From positions 372,001 to 436,000 of the forward strand of contig NZ_VTGX01000003.1 in the NCBI RefSeq assembly GCF_009729095.1: DNA of 64,000 nucleotides. Reading direction: 5' to 3'. The notes beneath the pieces are model-generated. The model saw only the letters and a program-made list of their open reading frames with translations. It had not been told where the DNA came from and searched no databases. The stretch comes from Mycolicibacterium sp. CBMA 247 (lineage in GTDB: Bacteria > Actinomycetota > Actinomycetes > Mycobacteriales > Mycobacteriaceae). Below are positions 36,833 through 44,549 of this stretch, piece by piece; the first letter of the stretch is position 1, and each line of letters starts with the position of its first letter. The position numbers and the translations under genes were made by a program.

Positions 36833-38044
36833 GTGCGCGGTGGCGTGGCACGGAAAGCATTTGCTCTCGGAAGTGCGGGTGTGGTTGCCCTGGCGATTGC
36901 CGGCTGTAATCAGTCCTCGCCAGAAAGCGGGACATCGCAGACCAATTTGAACATCGTCGAGAAGGTTCAGATCGACGAGAACGGTGCTGAGGTCAAGGCC
37001 GCCGAGGGTGTCACTCCCGCCGATCCTGCCGGCGACGGCAAGGCGACTTGCCCGCCGGTGATGATCGCCATGATGGGTGCGCTCAACGGTCCGGACGCCG
37101 CCCTGGGCATCAACATCAAGAACGGTGTGCAGCTCGCGATCGACAAGCACAACGCCGCCAACGCCGGCTGCCAGGTGCAGCTCAAGAGCTTTGACACCGA
37201 GGGTGATCCGCAGAAGGCCACCGGCGTGGCACCGCAGATCGTCGACGAGGCGTTCATCATCGGCATGGTCGGGCCGGCGTTCTCCGGGGAGACCAAGGCC
37301 ACCGGCGACGTGTTCAACCAGGCCGGCCTGGTCGCCGCCACCGCATCGGCCACCAACGTCACGTTGAGCGAGAACGGATGGCGGACCTTCTTCCGCGGCC
37401 TGGCCAACGACGGCGTTCAGGGCCCCTCCGTTGCCAATTACCTCAAGTACACCCTCGGCAACAAGAAGGTGTGCGTCGTCGACGACAGCACCGACTACGG
37501 GCTCGGGCTGGCCGAGGCGGTTCGCGAAACTCTTGGACCGGTTGCTGATTCGGCCTGCAACATCTCGGTGAAGAAGGGCGACAAGGAATTTTCGGCCGCG
37601 GTAACCCAGATCAAGGGGGCCGCGCCGGATTCGGTGTTCTACAGCGGTTATTACTCCGAGGCCGCGCCGTTCGTGCAGCAGCTCAAGGACGGCGGCGTGG
37701 CGGCGACGTTCGTCAGCGCCGACGGCACCAAGGACCCCGAGTTCGTCAAGCAGGCCGGCGAATCGTCGAAGGGCTCGTTGCTGTCGTGCCCATGTGGTCC
37801 GGCCTCCGGGGCGTTCGCCGATGAGTACAACCAGAAGTTCGGCCACGCGCCCGGCACCTACAGCACCGAGGGCTATGACCTGGGCACGATCCTGCTCAAG
37901 GGCATCGACTCGGGCGCCATCACCCGCCCGGCACTGCTGGACTACGTCCGCAAGTACGAGGGCCAGGGTGTGGCACGCAAGTACCAGTGGACCGACAAGG
38001 GCGAGCTGACCACCACCTTGATCTGGATGTACGAGGTCAAGTAG
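36833..38044 (+). CDS. livJ: Branched-chain amino-acid ABC transporter substrate-binding lipoprotein
   Basis: A 403-residue extracytoplasmic solute-binding protein of the LivJ/LivK (periplasmic binding protein type 1) family. The signal sequence ends in a lipobox with Cys at residue 25 (IAGC), so the mature protein should be lipid-anchored. The body has the typical two-lobe features, such as MMGALNGPDAALG near the start of the first lobe and STEGYDLGTILLKG near the end. The GTG start has GGAGG six bases upstream. It is followed by a strong hairpin and then the permease and ATPase genes, so it is the binding component of this importer. A broader amide or amino-acid ligand range is possible. 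Confidence 0.92.
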   Translation: MRGGVARKAFALGSAGVVALAIAGCNQSSPESGTSQTNLNIVEKVQIDENGAEVKAAEGVTPADPAGDGKATCPPVMIAMMGALNGPDAALGINIKNGVQLAIDKHNAANAGCQVQLKSFDTEGDPQKATGVAPQIVDEAFIIGMVGPAFSGETKATGDVFNQAGLVAATASATNVTLSENGWRTFFRGLANDGVQGPSVANYLKYTLGNKKVCVVDDSTDYGLGLAEAVRETLGPVADSACNISVKKGDKEFSAAVTQIKGAAPDSVFYSGYYSEAAPFVQQLKDGGVAATFVSADGTKDPEFVKQAGESSKGSLLSCPCGPASGAFADEYNQKFGHAPGTYSTEGYDLGTILLKGIDSGAITRPALLDYVRKYEGQGVARKYQWTDKGELTTTLIWMYEVK

Positions 38045-38055
38045 CCCATCTGCCG

Positions 38056-38094
38056 AAACGCGTCCGAGACCGTAGCCCGGGCTCGGACGCGTTT
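38056..38094 (+). terminator. Hairpin between substrate-binding protein and livH
   Basis: A perfect 13-bp stem, AAACGCGTCCGAG at 38056-38068 and CTCGGACGCGTTT at 38082-38094, with a 13-base loop. A short T-run belongs to the right arm and is followed by TCGCT. It lies 12 bases after the lipoprotein stop inside the liv operon. A partial terminator or 3' stabiliser here would give more binding protein than membrane components. Confidence 0.65.
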
Positions 38095-38129
38095 TCGCTA
38101 CACACCACGGAGTCAGGAGCCGCCGCCGG

Positions 38130-39167
38130 ATGATCCACCAGTGCGTCGAGCAGTCCGCTTGCCTGGCAGCCAACATCAGCTTCAATCTGGACGGCCTGCG
38201 ACACGGCTTCTGGCAGTTGACGATCGACGGCCTTTCGTGGGGTGCGATCTACGCGCTGGTGGCGGTGGGCTACACCCTGGTCTTCGGCGTGCTGCGCCTG
38301 ATCAACTTCGCCCATTCCGAGATCTTCATGCTGGGCATGTTCGGCGCGTACTTCTGTCTGGACGTGATCCTCGGCTTCACCCCGAGCGGCAACGCCTACA
38401 ACAAGGGCGTCGCGCTGACCGTGCTCTATCTCGGGATCGCCATGCTGGTCGCGATGCTGGTCTCTGGGTCGGCGGCGATCGGTCTGGAACTCATCGCCTA
38501 CCGGCCACTGCGAAAACGCAATGCTCGCGCATTGACGTTCCTCATCACGGCCATCGGTATGTCATTCGTGCTGCAGGAGTTCGTGCATTTCGTGCTGCCG
38601 AAGCTCATGAAGGGTTACGGCGGGAGTAACGCTCAACAACCCATCGTTCTGGTCCAACCAAAAGCCCAGTTCACGATTTTCGGCGCCACGGTGTCGAACG
38701 TGACGCTGGTGATCGTGGGCGCAGCGCTGGTCCTCGCGATTCTGACCGACATCGCCATCAACCGCACCAAGTTCGGACGCGGAATCCGTGCGGTGGCGCA
38801 GGACCCGACCACCGCCACGCTGATGGGTGTCTCCCGCGAACGCATCATCACGCGGACGTTCCTGATCGGCGGTCTGCTCGCAGGGGCGGCGGCGCTGCTC
38901 TACACGCTGAAGGTTCCGCAGGGCATCATCTACTCCGGAGGGTTCCTGCTCGGCATCAAGGCATTCTCGGCGGCGGTGCTCGGCGGCATCGGTAATCTCC
39001 GCGGAGCCCTGCTCGGCGGTCTCCTACTGGGAATCATGGAGAACTACGGGCAGGCGGTATTCGGAACTCAGTGGCGTGACGTCGTCGCGTTCGTTCTGCT
39101 CGTGCTGGTCCTGTTATTCCGGCCGACCGGCATACTCGGTGAAAGCCTCGGGAAGGCGCGGGTATGA
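38130..39167 (+). CDS. livH: Branched-chain amino-acid ABC transporter permease LivH
   Basis: A 345-residue inner-membrane permease with about eight hydrophobic segments. The LivH pattern is clear: GAIYALVAVGYTLVFGVLRLINFAHSE near residues 38-64 and, toward the end, AFSAAVLGGIGNLRGALLGG, the cytoplasmic loop that contacts the ATPase. The N-terminal stretch before the first membrane segment (about 28 residues) is unremarkable. The ATG start has AGGAG ten bases upstream. The stop overlaps the livM start (ATGA), showing translational coupling. Confidence 0.93.
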   Translation: MIHQCVEQSACLAANISFNLDGLRHGFWQLTIDGLSWGAIYALVAVGYTLVFGVLRLINFAHSEIFMLGMFGAYFCLDVILGFTPSGNAYNKGVALTVLYLGIAMLVAMLVSGSAAIGLELIAYRPLRKRNARALTFLITAIGMSFVLQEFVHFVLPKLMKGYGGSNAQQPIVLVQPKAQFTIFGATVSNVTLVIVGAALVLAILTDIAINRTKFGRGIRAVAQDPTTATLMGVSRERIITRTFLIGGLLAGAAALLYTLKVPQGIIYSGGFLLGIKAFSAAVLGGIGNLRGALLGGLLLGIMENYGQAVFGTQWRDVVAFVLLVLVLLFRPTGILGESLGKARV

Positions 39168-40366
39168 GCGAGCATCACGGTACAGAGTCCGCCGGCTCCG
39201 TCACGAAAAGCCTGCTGGCCCCCGGTGACGCCATCCGCGAATCGTGGTCCACTCTGCCGCGGGTCGCCAAATGGCTTGTCGGCGTGGTGGGTTTCGGGTT
39301 GCTGGGCCTGCTGCCGTTGTTCACCCCGAGCTTCCTCAACACCCCCGGCATCAGTTTCGGCGGCACCATGGCACAGTTCGCGATGGTCGCCATCATCGCG
39401 ATCGGCCTCAACGTCGTCGTCGGTCAGGCCGGCCTTCTCGACCTCGGCTATGTCGGTTTCTACGCGGTTGGTGCCTACACGGTCGCCCTGCTGACCAGTC
39501 CCGACAGCCCGTGGAACAAGGTGGGGCCCAACGGCTTTTTCAGCAAGGACTGGGCCTGGCTCTCGTGCGTGCCGTTGGCCATGACCGTCACCGCACTGGC
39601 CGGGCTGATCCTGGGAACGCCCACGCTGCGGTTGCGCGGGGACTATCTGGCCATCGTCACCCTGGGCTTCGGTGAGATCATCCGGCTCCTGGCCGACAAC
39701 CTGTCCGACATCACCAACGGCTCACGCGGGCTCAACCAGATCGCCTACCCGAGGGTGGGGGAGAGCGAGAAGCTGCCCAACGGTGTGTTCTCCAGCGGAA
39801 ACTCGGCCGGTCAGGCGAACTACGGTACCTGGTGGTTCTGGCTTGGCCTGATCCTGATGATCGGCATCCTGCTGTTGGTCGGAAACCTGGAACGCAGCCG
39901 GGTAGGGCGGGCCTGGGTGGCCATCCGCGAGGATGAGGACGCCGCAGAGGTGATGGGCGTCAATACCTTCCGGTTCAAGCTGTGGGCCTTCGTGATCGGT
40001 GCCGCGATCGGTGGACTCTCCGGTGCGCTCTACGCCGGCCAGGTCCAATACGTCGCGCCGCCGACGTTCAACATCATCAACTCGATGTTGTTCCTGTGTG
40101 CGGTCGTGCTCGGCGGGCAGGGCAACAAGCTCGGCGTCATCTTCGGCGCGTTCATCATCGTCTATCTGCCGAACCGGCTGCTTGGGGTCGAGTTCCTCGG
40201 GATCAACCTCGGCGACCTGAAGTACCTGTTCTTCGGCTTGGCACTGGTGGTGCTGATGATCTTCCGGCCGCAGGGGTTGTTCCCGGTGCGCCAGCAGCTG
40301 TTGACCTACGGCAGATCGGCCCGACAGCTGTTGCGCGGCAATACGGAAAAGGAGCCGGTGCTGTGA
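39164..40366 (+). CDS. livM: Branched-chain amino-acid ABC transporter permease LivM
   Basis: A 400-residue partner permease of LivH. It has a hydrophilic N-terminus of about 35 residues, then about nine to ten membrane segments. Family motifs include IAIGLNVVVGQAGLLDLGYVGFYAVGAY (residues 79-106) and the loop RAWVAIREDEDAAEVMGVNTFRFKLWAF, which is the ATPase contact in LivM proteins. It overlaps livH by four bases at its start and livG by four bases at its stop. Confidence 0.93.
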   Translation: MSEHHGTESAGSVTKSLLAPGDAIRESWSTLPRVAKWLVGVVGFGLLGLLPLFTPSFLNTPGISFGGTMAQFAMVAIIAIGLNVVVGQAGLLDLGYVGFYAVGAYTVALLTSPDSPWNKVGPNGFFSKDWAWLSCVPLAMTVTALAGLILGTPTLRLRGDYLAIVTLGFGEIIRLLADNLSDITNGSRGLNQIAYPRVGESEKLPNGVFSSGNSAGQANYGTWWFWLGLILMIGILLLVGNLERSRVGRAWVAIREDEDAAEVMGVNTFRFKLWAFVIGAAIGGLSGALYAGQVQYVAPPTFNIINSMLFLCAVVLGGQGNKLGVIFGAFIIVYLPNRLLGVEFLGINLGDLKYLFFGLALVVLMIFRPQGLFPVRQQLLTYGRSARQLLRGNTEKEPVL

Positions 40367-41217
40367 ATGAGCCCATGCCCGGCGTGACCGAGAGGGTCGA
40401 GGAGCTGGCCGGGGTCCACCGCGACATCCAGGCTGCTGAGGGCGAAATACTGCTGGAGACACACGATCTCACTGTGAAGTTCGGCGGCCTGGTGGCACTG
40501 GACTCGGTGAGTTTCAACATCCGCCGCGGGGAGATCCTGGGCCTGATCGGGCCCAACGGTGCGGGAAAGACCACCTGCTTCAACGCGATCACCGGGGTGT
40601 ACCGGCCCAGTTCGGGGTCGGTGATGTTCGACGGCGCCCCGCTCGGCCGCATCAAGCGCCACCAGATCACCCGCCGCGGCATCGCCCGCACGTTCCAGAA
40701 CATCCGGCTCTTCGGTGAGATGACCGCGCTGGAGAACGTCATGGTGGGAACAGATGCGCGGCACAAGACATCGGTGCCGGGAGCCTTGGTGCGCTCACCG
40801 CGGCACCGTCGCGAGGAACGGTCGGCGATCGAACGGGCCGCAGCCTTGCTGCATTTTGTCGAGATCGCCCATCGCGGCGAGGAGAAGGCCAAGAATCTGC
40901 CCTACGGGGATCAGCGCCGCCTGGAGATTGCCCGGGCCTTGGCCACCGAGCCCAAACTGTTGTGCCTGGACGAGCCGGCCGCGGGGTTCAACCCGGCCGA
41001 GAAGGCGTCACTGATCGAGTTGATCCGCAAGATCCGAGACGACGGCTACACGGTGCTGCTGATCGAGCACGACATGCGTCTGGTGATGGGGGTGACCGAC
41101 CGGATCGTGGTGCTCGAGTTCGGCCGCAAGATCGCCGACGGCCTACCCTCGGAGATCCGCGAGGATCCGAGAGTGATCGCCGCCTATCTGGGGGTACCTG
41201 ATGACAGTGTTTCCTGA
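40363..41217 (+). CDS. livG: Branched-chain amino-acid ABC transporter ATPase LivG
   Basis: A 284-residue ATPase. Walker A is at residues 63-71 (GPNGAGKTT), the LivG-type signature reads LPYGDQRRLEIARA, and Walker B is LLCLDEPAAG. The HIS-loop follows in IEHDMRLVMG. The GTG at 40363 overlaps the livM stop (GTGA) and has AAGGAG about ten bases upstream. The much longer upstream frame from 39982 is antisense-like noise over livM. An N-terminal extension of about 25 residues precedes the ATPase core. It couples ATP hydrolysis to import with LivF. Confidence 0.93.
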   Translation: MNEPMPGVTERVEELAGVHRDIQAAEGEILLETHDLTVKFGGLVALDSVSFNIRRGEILGLIGPNGAGKTTCFNAITGVYRPSSGSVMFDGAPLGRIKRHQITRRGIARTFQNIRLFGEMTALENVMVGTDARHKTSVPGALVRSPRHRREERSAIERAAALLHFVEIAHRGEEKAKNLPYGDQRRLEIARALATEPKLLCLDEPAAGFNPAEKASLIELIRKIRDDGYTVLLIEHDMRLVMGVTDRIVVLEFGRKIADGLPSEIREDPRVIAAYLGVPDDSVS

Positions 41218-41962
41218 ATTGTCACCGACTGAATCCACGCGCCCCGTTCTGCTCGAGGTACGCGACGTGGTGGTGCACTACGGCAGGATCAAGGCGTTGC
41301 ACGGCGTTTCGCTGGTGGTGCACGAGGGGGAGCTGGTCACGCTGCTGGGCTCCAATGGGGCAGGCAAGACCACCATCATGCGGGCGATCTCGGGTCTGCG
41401 GCCGCTGTCCTCGGGCTCGGTATGGTTCGAAGGCCGTGACATCTCCCGGGTCAAGGCGCACCAGCGCGTCATCGACGGGCTGATCCAGGCCCCCGAGGGG
41501 CGCGGGGTCTTTCCGGGCATGACGGTGCTGGAGAACCTCGAGATGGGTTGCTACGGGCGCAAATTCGCATCCCGTCAGGAGCATGTCGAGTGCTTGGACT
41601 GGGTATTCGAGACGTTCCCCAGGTTGGCCGAGCGGCGCTCCCAGGTGGGCGGCACGCTCTCCGGCGGGGAACAGCAGATGTTGGCTATTGGCCGGGCGTT
41701 GATGGCCCGGCCCAGGGTGCTGCTGCTCGACGAGCCGTCGATGGGGCTGGCGCCGATGGTGATCTCGCAGATCTTCAAGATCATCTCCGAGATCAACACC
41801 CAGGGCACCACGGTGTTGCTGGTCGAGCAGAATGCACAACAGGCGCTGAGTCGGTCGGACCGGGCCTACATCCTGGAGACCGGCAGTGTCACCCGCACCG
41901 GTGACGCACGGGAGTTGTTGGCGGACGACAGTATTCGCGCGGCCTACCTCGGGGTGGCCTGA
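41201..41962 (+). CDS. livF: Branched-chain amino-acid ABC transporter ATPase LivF
   Basis: A 253-residue second ATPase. Walker A is at residues 50-58 (GSNGAGKTT), the signature is LSGGEQQMLAIGRALMARP, and Walker B is VLLLDEPSMGLAP, all typical of LivF. The start lies 17 bases inside livG, so translation is coupled. It completes the five-part importer: binding lipoprotein, LivH, LivM, LivG and LivF. ynfA begins three bases after its stop and may share the transcript. Confidence 0.93.
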   Translation: MTVFPELSPTESTRPVLLEVRDVVVHYGRIKALHGVSLVVHEGELVTLLGSNGAGKTTIMRAISGLRPLSSGSVWFEGRDISRVKAHQRVIDGLIQAPEGRGVFPGMTVLENLEMGCYGRKFASRQEHVECLDWVFETFPRLAERRSQVGGTLSGGEQQMLAIGRALMARPRVLLLDEPSMGLAPMVISQIFKIISEINTQGTTVLLVEQNAQQALSRSDRAYILETGSVTRTGDARELLADDSIRAAYLGVA

Positions 41963-41965
41963 CTC

Positions 41966-42292
41966 ATGGTGGCTAAATCGATCGCGCTGTTCGTGCTCGC
42001 CGCCGTCTTGGAGATCGGCGGCGCCTGGCTGGTGTGGCAGGGCGTGCGGGAACACCGCGGCTGGATGTGGATCGGCGCCGGGGTGATCGCACTCGGTGCC
42101 TACGGCTTCGTCGCGGCATTCCAGCCCGACGCCCATTTCGGCCGGGTCTTGGCCGCCTACGGCGGGGTGTTCATCGCCGGATCGTTGTTGTGGGGGATGG
42201 CGGCTGATGGCTTTCGCCCCGACCGCTGGGATATCACCGGTGCACTGGTGGCTCTCGCCGGCGTGGGGCTGATCATGTACGCGCCGCGCTGA
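41966..42292 (+). CDS. ynfA: YnfA/UPF0060 family membrane protein
   Basis: A 108-residue protein with four hydrophobic helices and the family motifs AAVLEIGGAWLVWQG (residues 12-26) and GAYGFVAAFQPD (44-55). The C-terminus GALVALAGVGLIMYAPR is typical. The length matches the family. Members resemble small multidrug-resistance-type transporters, but their function is not settled. It follows livF by three bases and ends five bases from a converging gene, so it is probably the last gene of the liv transcript. Confidence 0.9.
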   Translation: MVAKSIALFVLAAVLEIGGAWLVWQGVREHRGWMWIGAGVIALGAYGFVAAFQPDAHFGRVLAAYGGVFIAGSLLWGMAADGFRPDRWDITGALVALAGVGLIMYAPR

Positions 42293-42297
42293 GCCTG

Positions 42298-43185
42298 TCA
42301 GCTCAGATGGGCGCTGTCGTCGTCGAGATTGTCGCGGTTCAGGCCCATCGGGGTGGCGGCCGGAACATCGCCGGCGGCCACCACCTGGCGGGTGATCGGT
42401 GTCAGCACCTTGAACAGGGTGCTGACCTCGTCGTCGGTCAACGTGTCCAGTGCCCCCAGGGACAGTGCGTCGGTTCGATCTTCGATGGCCTGCTTGATGT
42501 CGCGCCCGGCTTCGGTGAGCTCGCCCTGGGCGTCCAACCAGCCACGGGAGCGCAGCTGTTCGGTGTAGTGCTCCCACTGGTCGTCGTCGTAGTCGCGGGT
42601 ACGCATGATCATCTCGCGTGGCACCCGACCGGCCGCGGCATGCAGCACGTTGCATTCCCGGCCGCTGATCCCTTCGGAGACGAGCACAGCGATGTGGGAG
42701 TCGCCGCGCTGCTCACGCAGCAAGGTGACGGCGTGCCAGAGCTTGGCGATCGGCTCCTCCGGCCAGGGCAGGGACCGATTGGCGGCGTAGAGCGGGCGGC
42801 CGTCCAGTGGTGCTGTGCGTGCGGCTTTGGCGGCGAGCTCGCCGGCCAGGCGAGTGGCTTCGGAGTCGGTCACCCCTGATCGACGCAGGGCCGCGACGGC
42901 CGAGTCCGACCTCAGCGCCAACAGCGTTGCCGGACTTGCCTTGTCCCAGACGGCGGGCAGGGCCTTGGCGACTCGCTCGGTGGTGAAGTTGTAAAACGCG
43001 GCGGCGACGACTTCTGCCGGAACGATGCCCAGCGGAGCCGAGCGGGCGGCGAAGTAGCCCATCCAGAAGCCTCGGTAGCCCACGCCATCGAGCGCCGCGC
43101 GCGCCTCCGGGGCGAAGTAGGTGACCCCGTGTACCGGCTCCAGCCGGTCGAAGAAACGACGTGCCAATGCAGGAGAGCGACCCAT
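42298..43185 (-). CDS. SCO6745-like actinobacterial protein
   Basis: A 295-residue soluble protein of a type widespread in actinobacteria and resembling Streptomyces SCO6745. The N-terminal half is alpha-helical, with HGVTYFAPEARAALDGVGYRGFWMGYFAARSAPLG-like sequence (split here: HGVTYFAPEARAAL, then GFWMGYFAARSAPLG). The C-terminal half (EQLRSRGWLDAQGELTEAG, then helices) looks like a winged-helix. No catalytic motif is apparent, and its function is not known to me. The ATG at 43185 is chosen because the upstream extension of the frame overlaps the GntR gene and shows no family sequence. It converges with ynfA and follows the GntR gene after eight bases, so it may share its transcript. Confidence 0.75.
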   Translation of the reverse strand: MGRSPALARRFFDRLEPVHGVTYFAPEARAALDGVGYRGFWMGYFAARSAPLGIVPAEVVAAAFYNFTTERVAKALPAVWDKASPATLLALRSDSAVAALRRSGVTDSEATRLAGELAAKAARTAPLDGRPLYAANRSLPWPEEPIAKLWHAVTLLREQRGDSHIAVLVSEGISGRECNVLHAAAGRVPREMIMRTRDYDDDQWEHYTEQLRSRGWLDAQGELTEAGRDIKQAIEDRTDALSLGALDTLTDDEVSTLFKVLTPITRQVVAAGDVPAATPMGLNRDNLDDDSAHLS

Positions 43186-43193
43186 GCCGCTAG

Positions 43194-43910
43194 TTAAGCA
43201 TCGCGGACGTCGCCCACGATCACCGCGGTGGCCGCCTCGTCGATGATGGCTCGCATGGCGCGTTCGGCGCCGTCCTCGTCGCGCAGCCGGATGGCCCGGG
43301 CCACCTCGTCGTGCAACTCGATGGCGGCCGGGTTGGGGGAGTCCGGCATCAGGGCGTGTTGGGTGCGCCCGGCCAGGACCTCGGCCACCACGTCGTTGAG
43401 CGCCCGGAACATCTCGTTGCCGCTGGCATCCAGGAGTGTCTGGTGGAAAAGCTTGTCCGCCAGCAAGTATGCGTCGAGGTTGCCGGACCGCCCGTGTACC
43501 ACCATGTCGGAGACCGCGGCGGCCATCACGCGGCATTGATCCGGGTTCGCCCGCCGCGCGGCGAGTGCCGCAGCGGCCGGTTCGAAACCTCGCCGAAGTT
43601 CGGACAGCGACGCCAGGAGCGCGGCACGGTCGCCGGCTTGTAGGCGCCAGCGAATCAGCCTTGGGTCAAAGACATTCCATTTCCGCGACGACTGGACGGT
43701 GATCCCGACCCGGCGCCGCGACTCCACCATGCCCATCGATTCCAGGACCCGGATCACCTCGCGCGCGACGCTGCGGGACACCTCGTGCTCGGCGCTGAGC
43801 CGGTCCAGGGTCAGCACCTGCTCGGCCGCCAGCTCGCCGGAGACGATTCCGGTGCCGAGCGCGGTCAGCAGGCTGGCGTGCAGCGCGCCGACGTTTGAGG
43901 GCGAGGACAC
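43194..43910 (-). CDS. GntR/FadR-family transcriptional regulator (probably of gluconate genes)
   Basis: A 238-residue regulator. A winged helix-turn-helix at about 20-75 (LSAEHEVSRSVAREVIRVLESMGMVES) is followed by an all-helical FCD effector domain with the metal/ligand-type residues expected in KLFHQTLLDASGN and ELHDEVARAI. FCD members usually bind small carboxylates or sugar acids. It is divergent from the gluconokinase/GntP pair across 123 bases that contain nested palindromes. Control of those genes and of itself, with gluconate or a derivative as ligand, is likely. The start is a GTG with AGGAT five bases upstream. Confidence 0.9.
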   Translation of the reverse strand: MSSPSNVGALHASLLTALGTGIVSGELAAEQVLTLDRLSAEHEVSRSVAREVIRVLESMGMVESRRRVGITVQSSRKWNVFDPRLIRWRLQAGDRAALLASLSELRRGFEPAAAALAARRANPDQCRVMAAAVSDMVVHGRSGNLDAYLLADKLFHQTLLDASGNEMFRALNDVVAEVLAGRTQHALMPDSPNPAAIELHDEVARAIRLRDEDGAERAMRAIIDEAATAVIVGDVRDA

Positions 43911-43912
43911 GG

Positions 43913-43959
43913 ATACATCCTGTCATATCAAGCGTCGTACGGTTAAAAACCGGATGTAT
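43913..43959. promoter_or_regulatory. Nested inverted repeats in the gntR-gntK gap, likely operators
   Basis: ATACATCC at 43913-43920 is the inverse complement of GGATGTAT at 43952-43959, with 31 bases between. Inside this, CGGTT-AAA-AACCG forms a perfect palindrome at 43940-43952. The left arm sits three bases from the regulator's start codon, so a bound protein there would block its own expression. The region is AT-rich relative to the flanking genes, as expected for divergent promoters. Confidence 0.55.
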
Positions 43960-44033
43960 TAGTTGAAATGTTGCAAACGTATGCTTTTTAAACCATGTTC
44001 TGTGACGGCAGACACACATTGCGAGGCGGTTGT

Positions 44034-44549
44034 ATGGGTTCACCAGTCGTGGTCATGGGCGTATCCGGGTCGGGCAAGTCGACGGTCGGCGCCGCGCTGG
44101 CGCAGCGAACGCGGGTGCCGTTCGCCGACGCCGACGACCTTCATCCCGCCGCCAACATCGCGAAGATGACCGCCGGCCACGCCCTGGACGACCAGGATCG
44201 CTATCCCTGGCTGGAGTCGATCGGCGAGTGGCTCGCCAAACACGACGGTGGCGGGGTGATGAGCTGCTCGGCACTCAAACACAAGTACCGCGACCAATTG
44301 CGGCGGCACTGTCCCGGTGTTGTGTTTCTGCACCTGAGCGGATCTCCCGAGGTGATTCGCAGACGCCAGGCCAGCCGCCCCGGCCACTTCATGCCGGCCG
44401 CGCTGCTGGACTCCCAATTCGCCACGCTGGAGCCGCTCGGCCGTGACGAGGCGGGCGTCGTCATCGATGTCGACCAGAGCATCGACGCCATCGTCGATCA
44501 GTACGTCACCCAATCCGGCACTGCGACAACAGAACAGGAGAAACGATGA
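44034..44549 (+). CDS. gntK: Gluconokinase
   Basis: A 171-residue kinase that phosphorylates D-gluconate to 6-phosphogluconate for the pentose phosphate pathway. The P-loop GVSGSGKST lies at residues 9-17. Family motifs FADADDLHP (about 32-40), SCSALKHKYRD and FLHLSGSPEVI are present. The length is normal. The ATG at 44034 is preferred over the in-frame codon at 43995 because homology starts at MGSPVVVMGVSG and GAGGCGG precedes it. It is coupled to the permease gene by an ATGA overlap. Confidence 0.94.
   Translation: MGSPVVVMGVSGSGKSTVGAALAQRTRVPFADADDLHPAANIAKMTAGHALDDQDRYPWLESIGEWLAKHDGGGVMSCSALKHKYRDQLRRHCPGVVFLHLSGSPEVIRRRQASRPGHFMPAALLDSQFATLEPLGRDEAGVVIDVDQSIDAIVDQYVTQSGTATTEQEKR

Noticed and set aside
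39982..40362. Longer LivG start giving 127 extra residues
   Set aside because: The extra sequence is an Arg-rich shadow over livM. The GTG at 40363 has the overlap and ribosome site.
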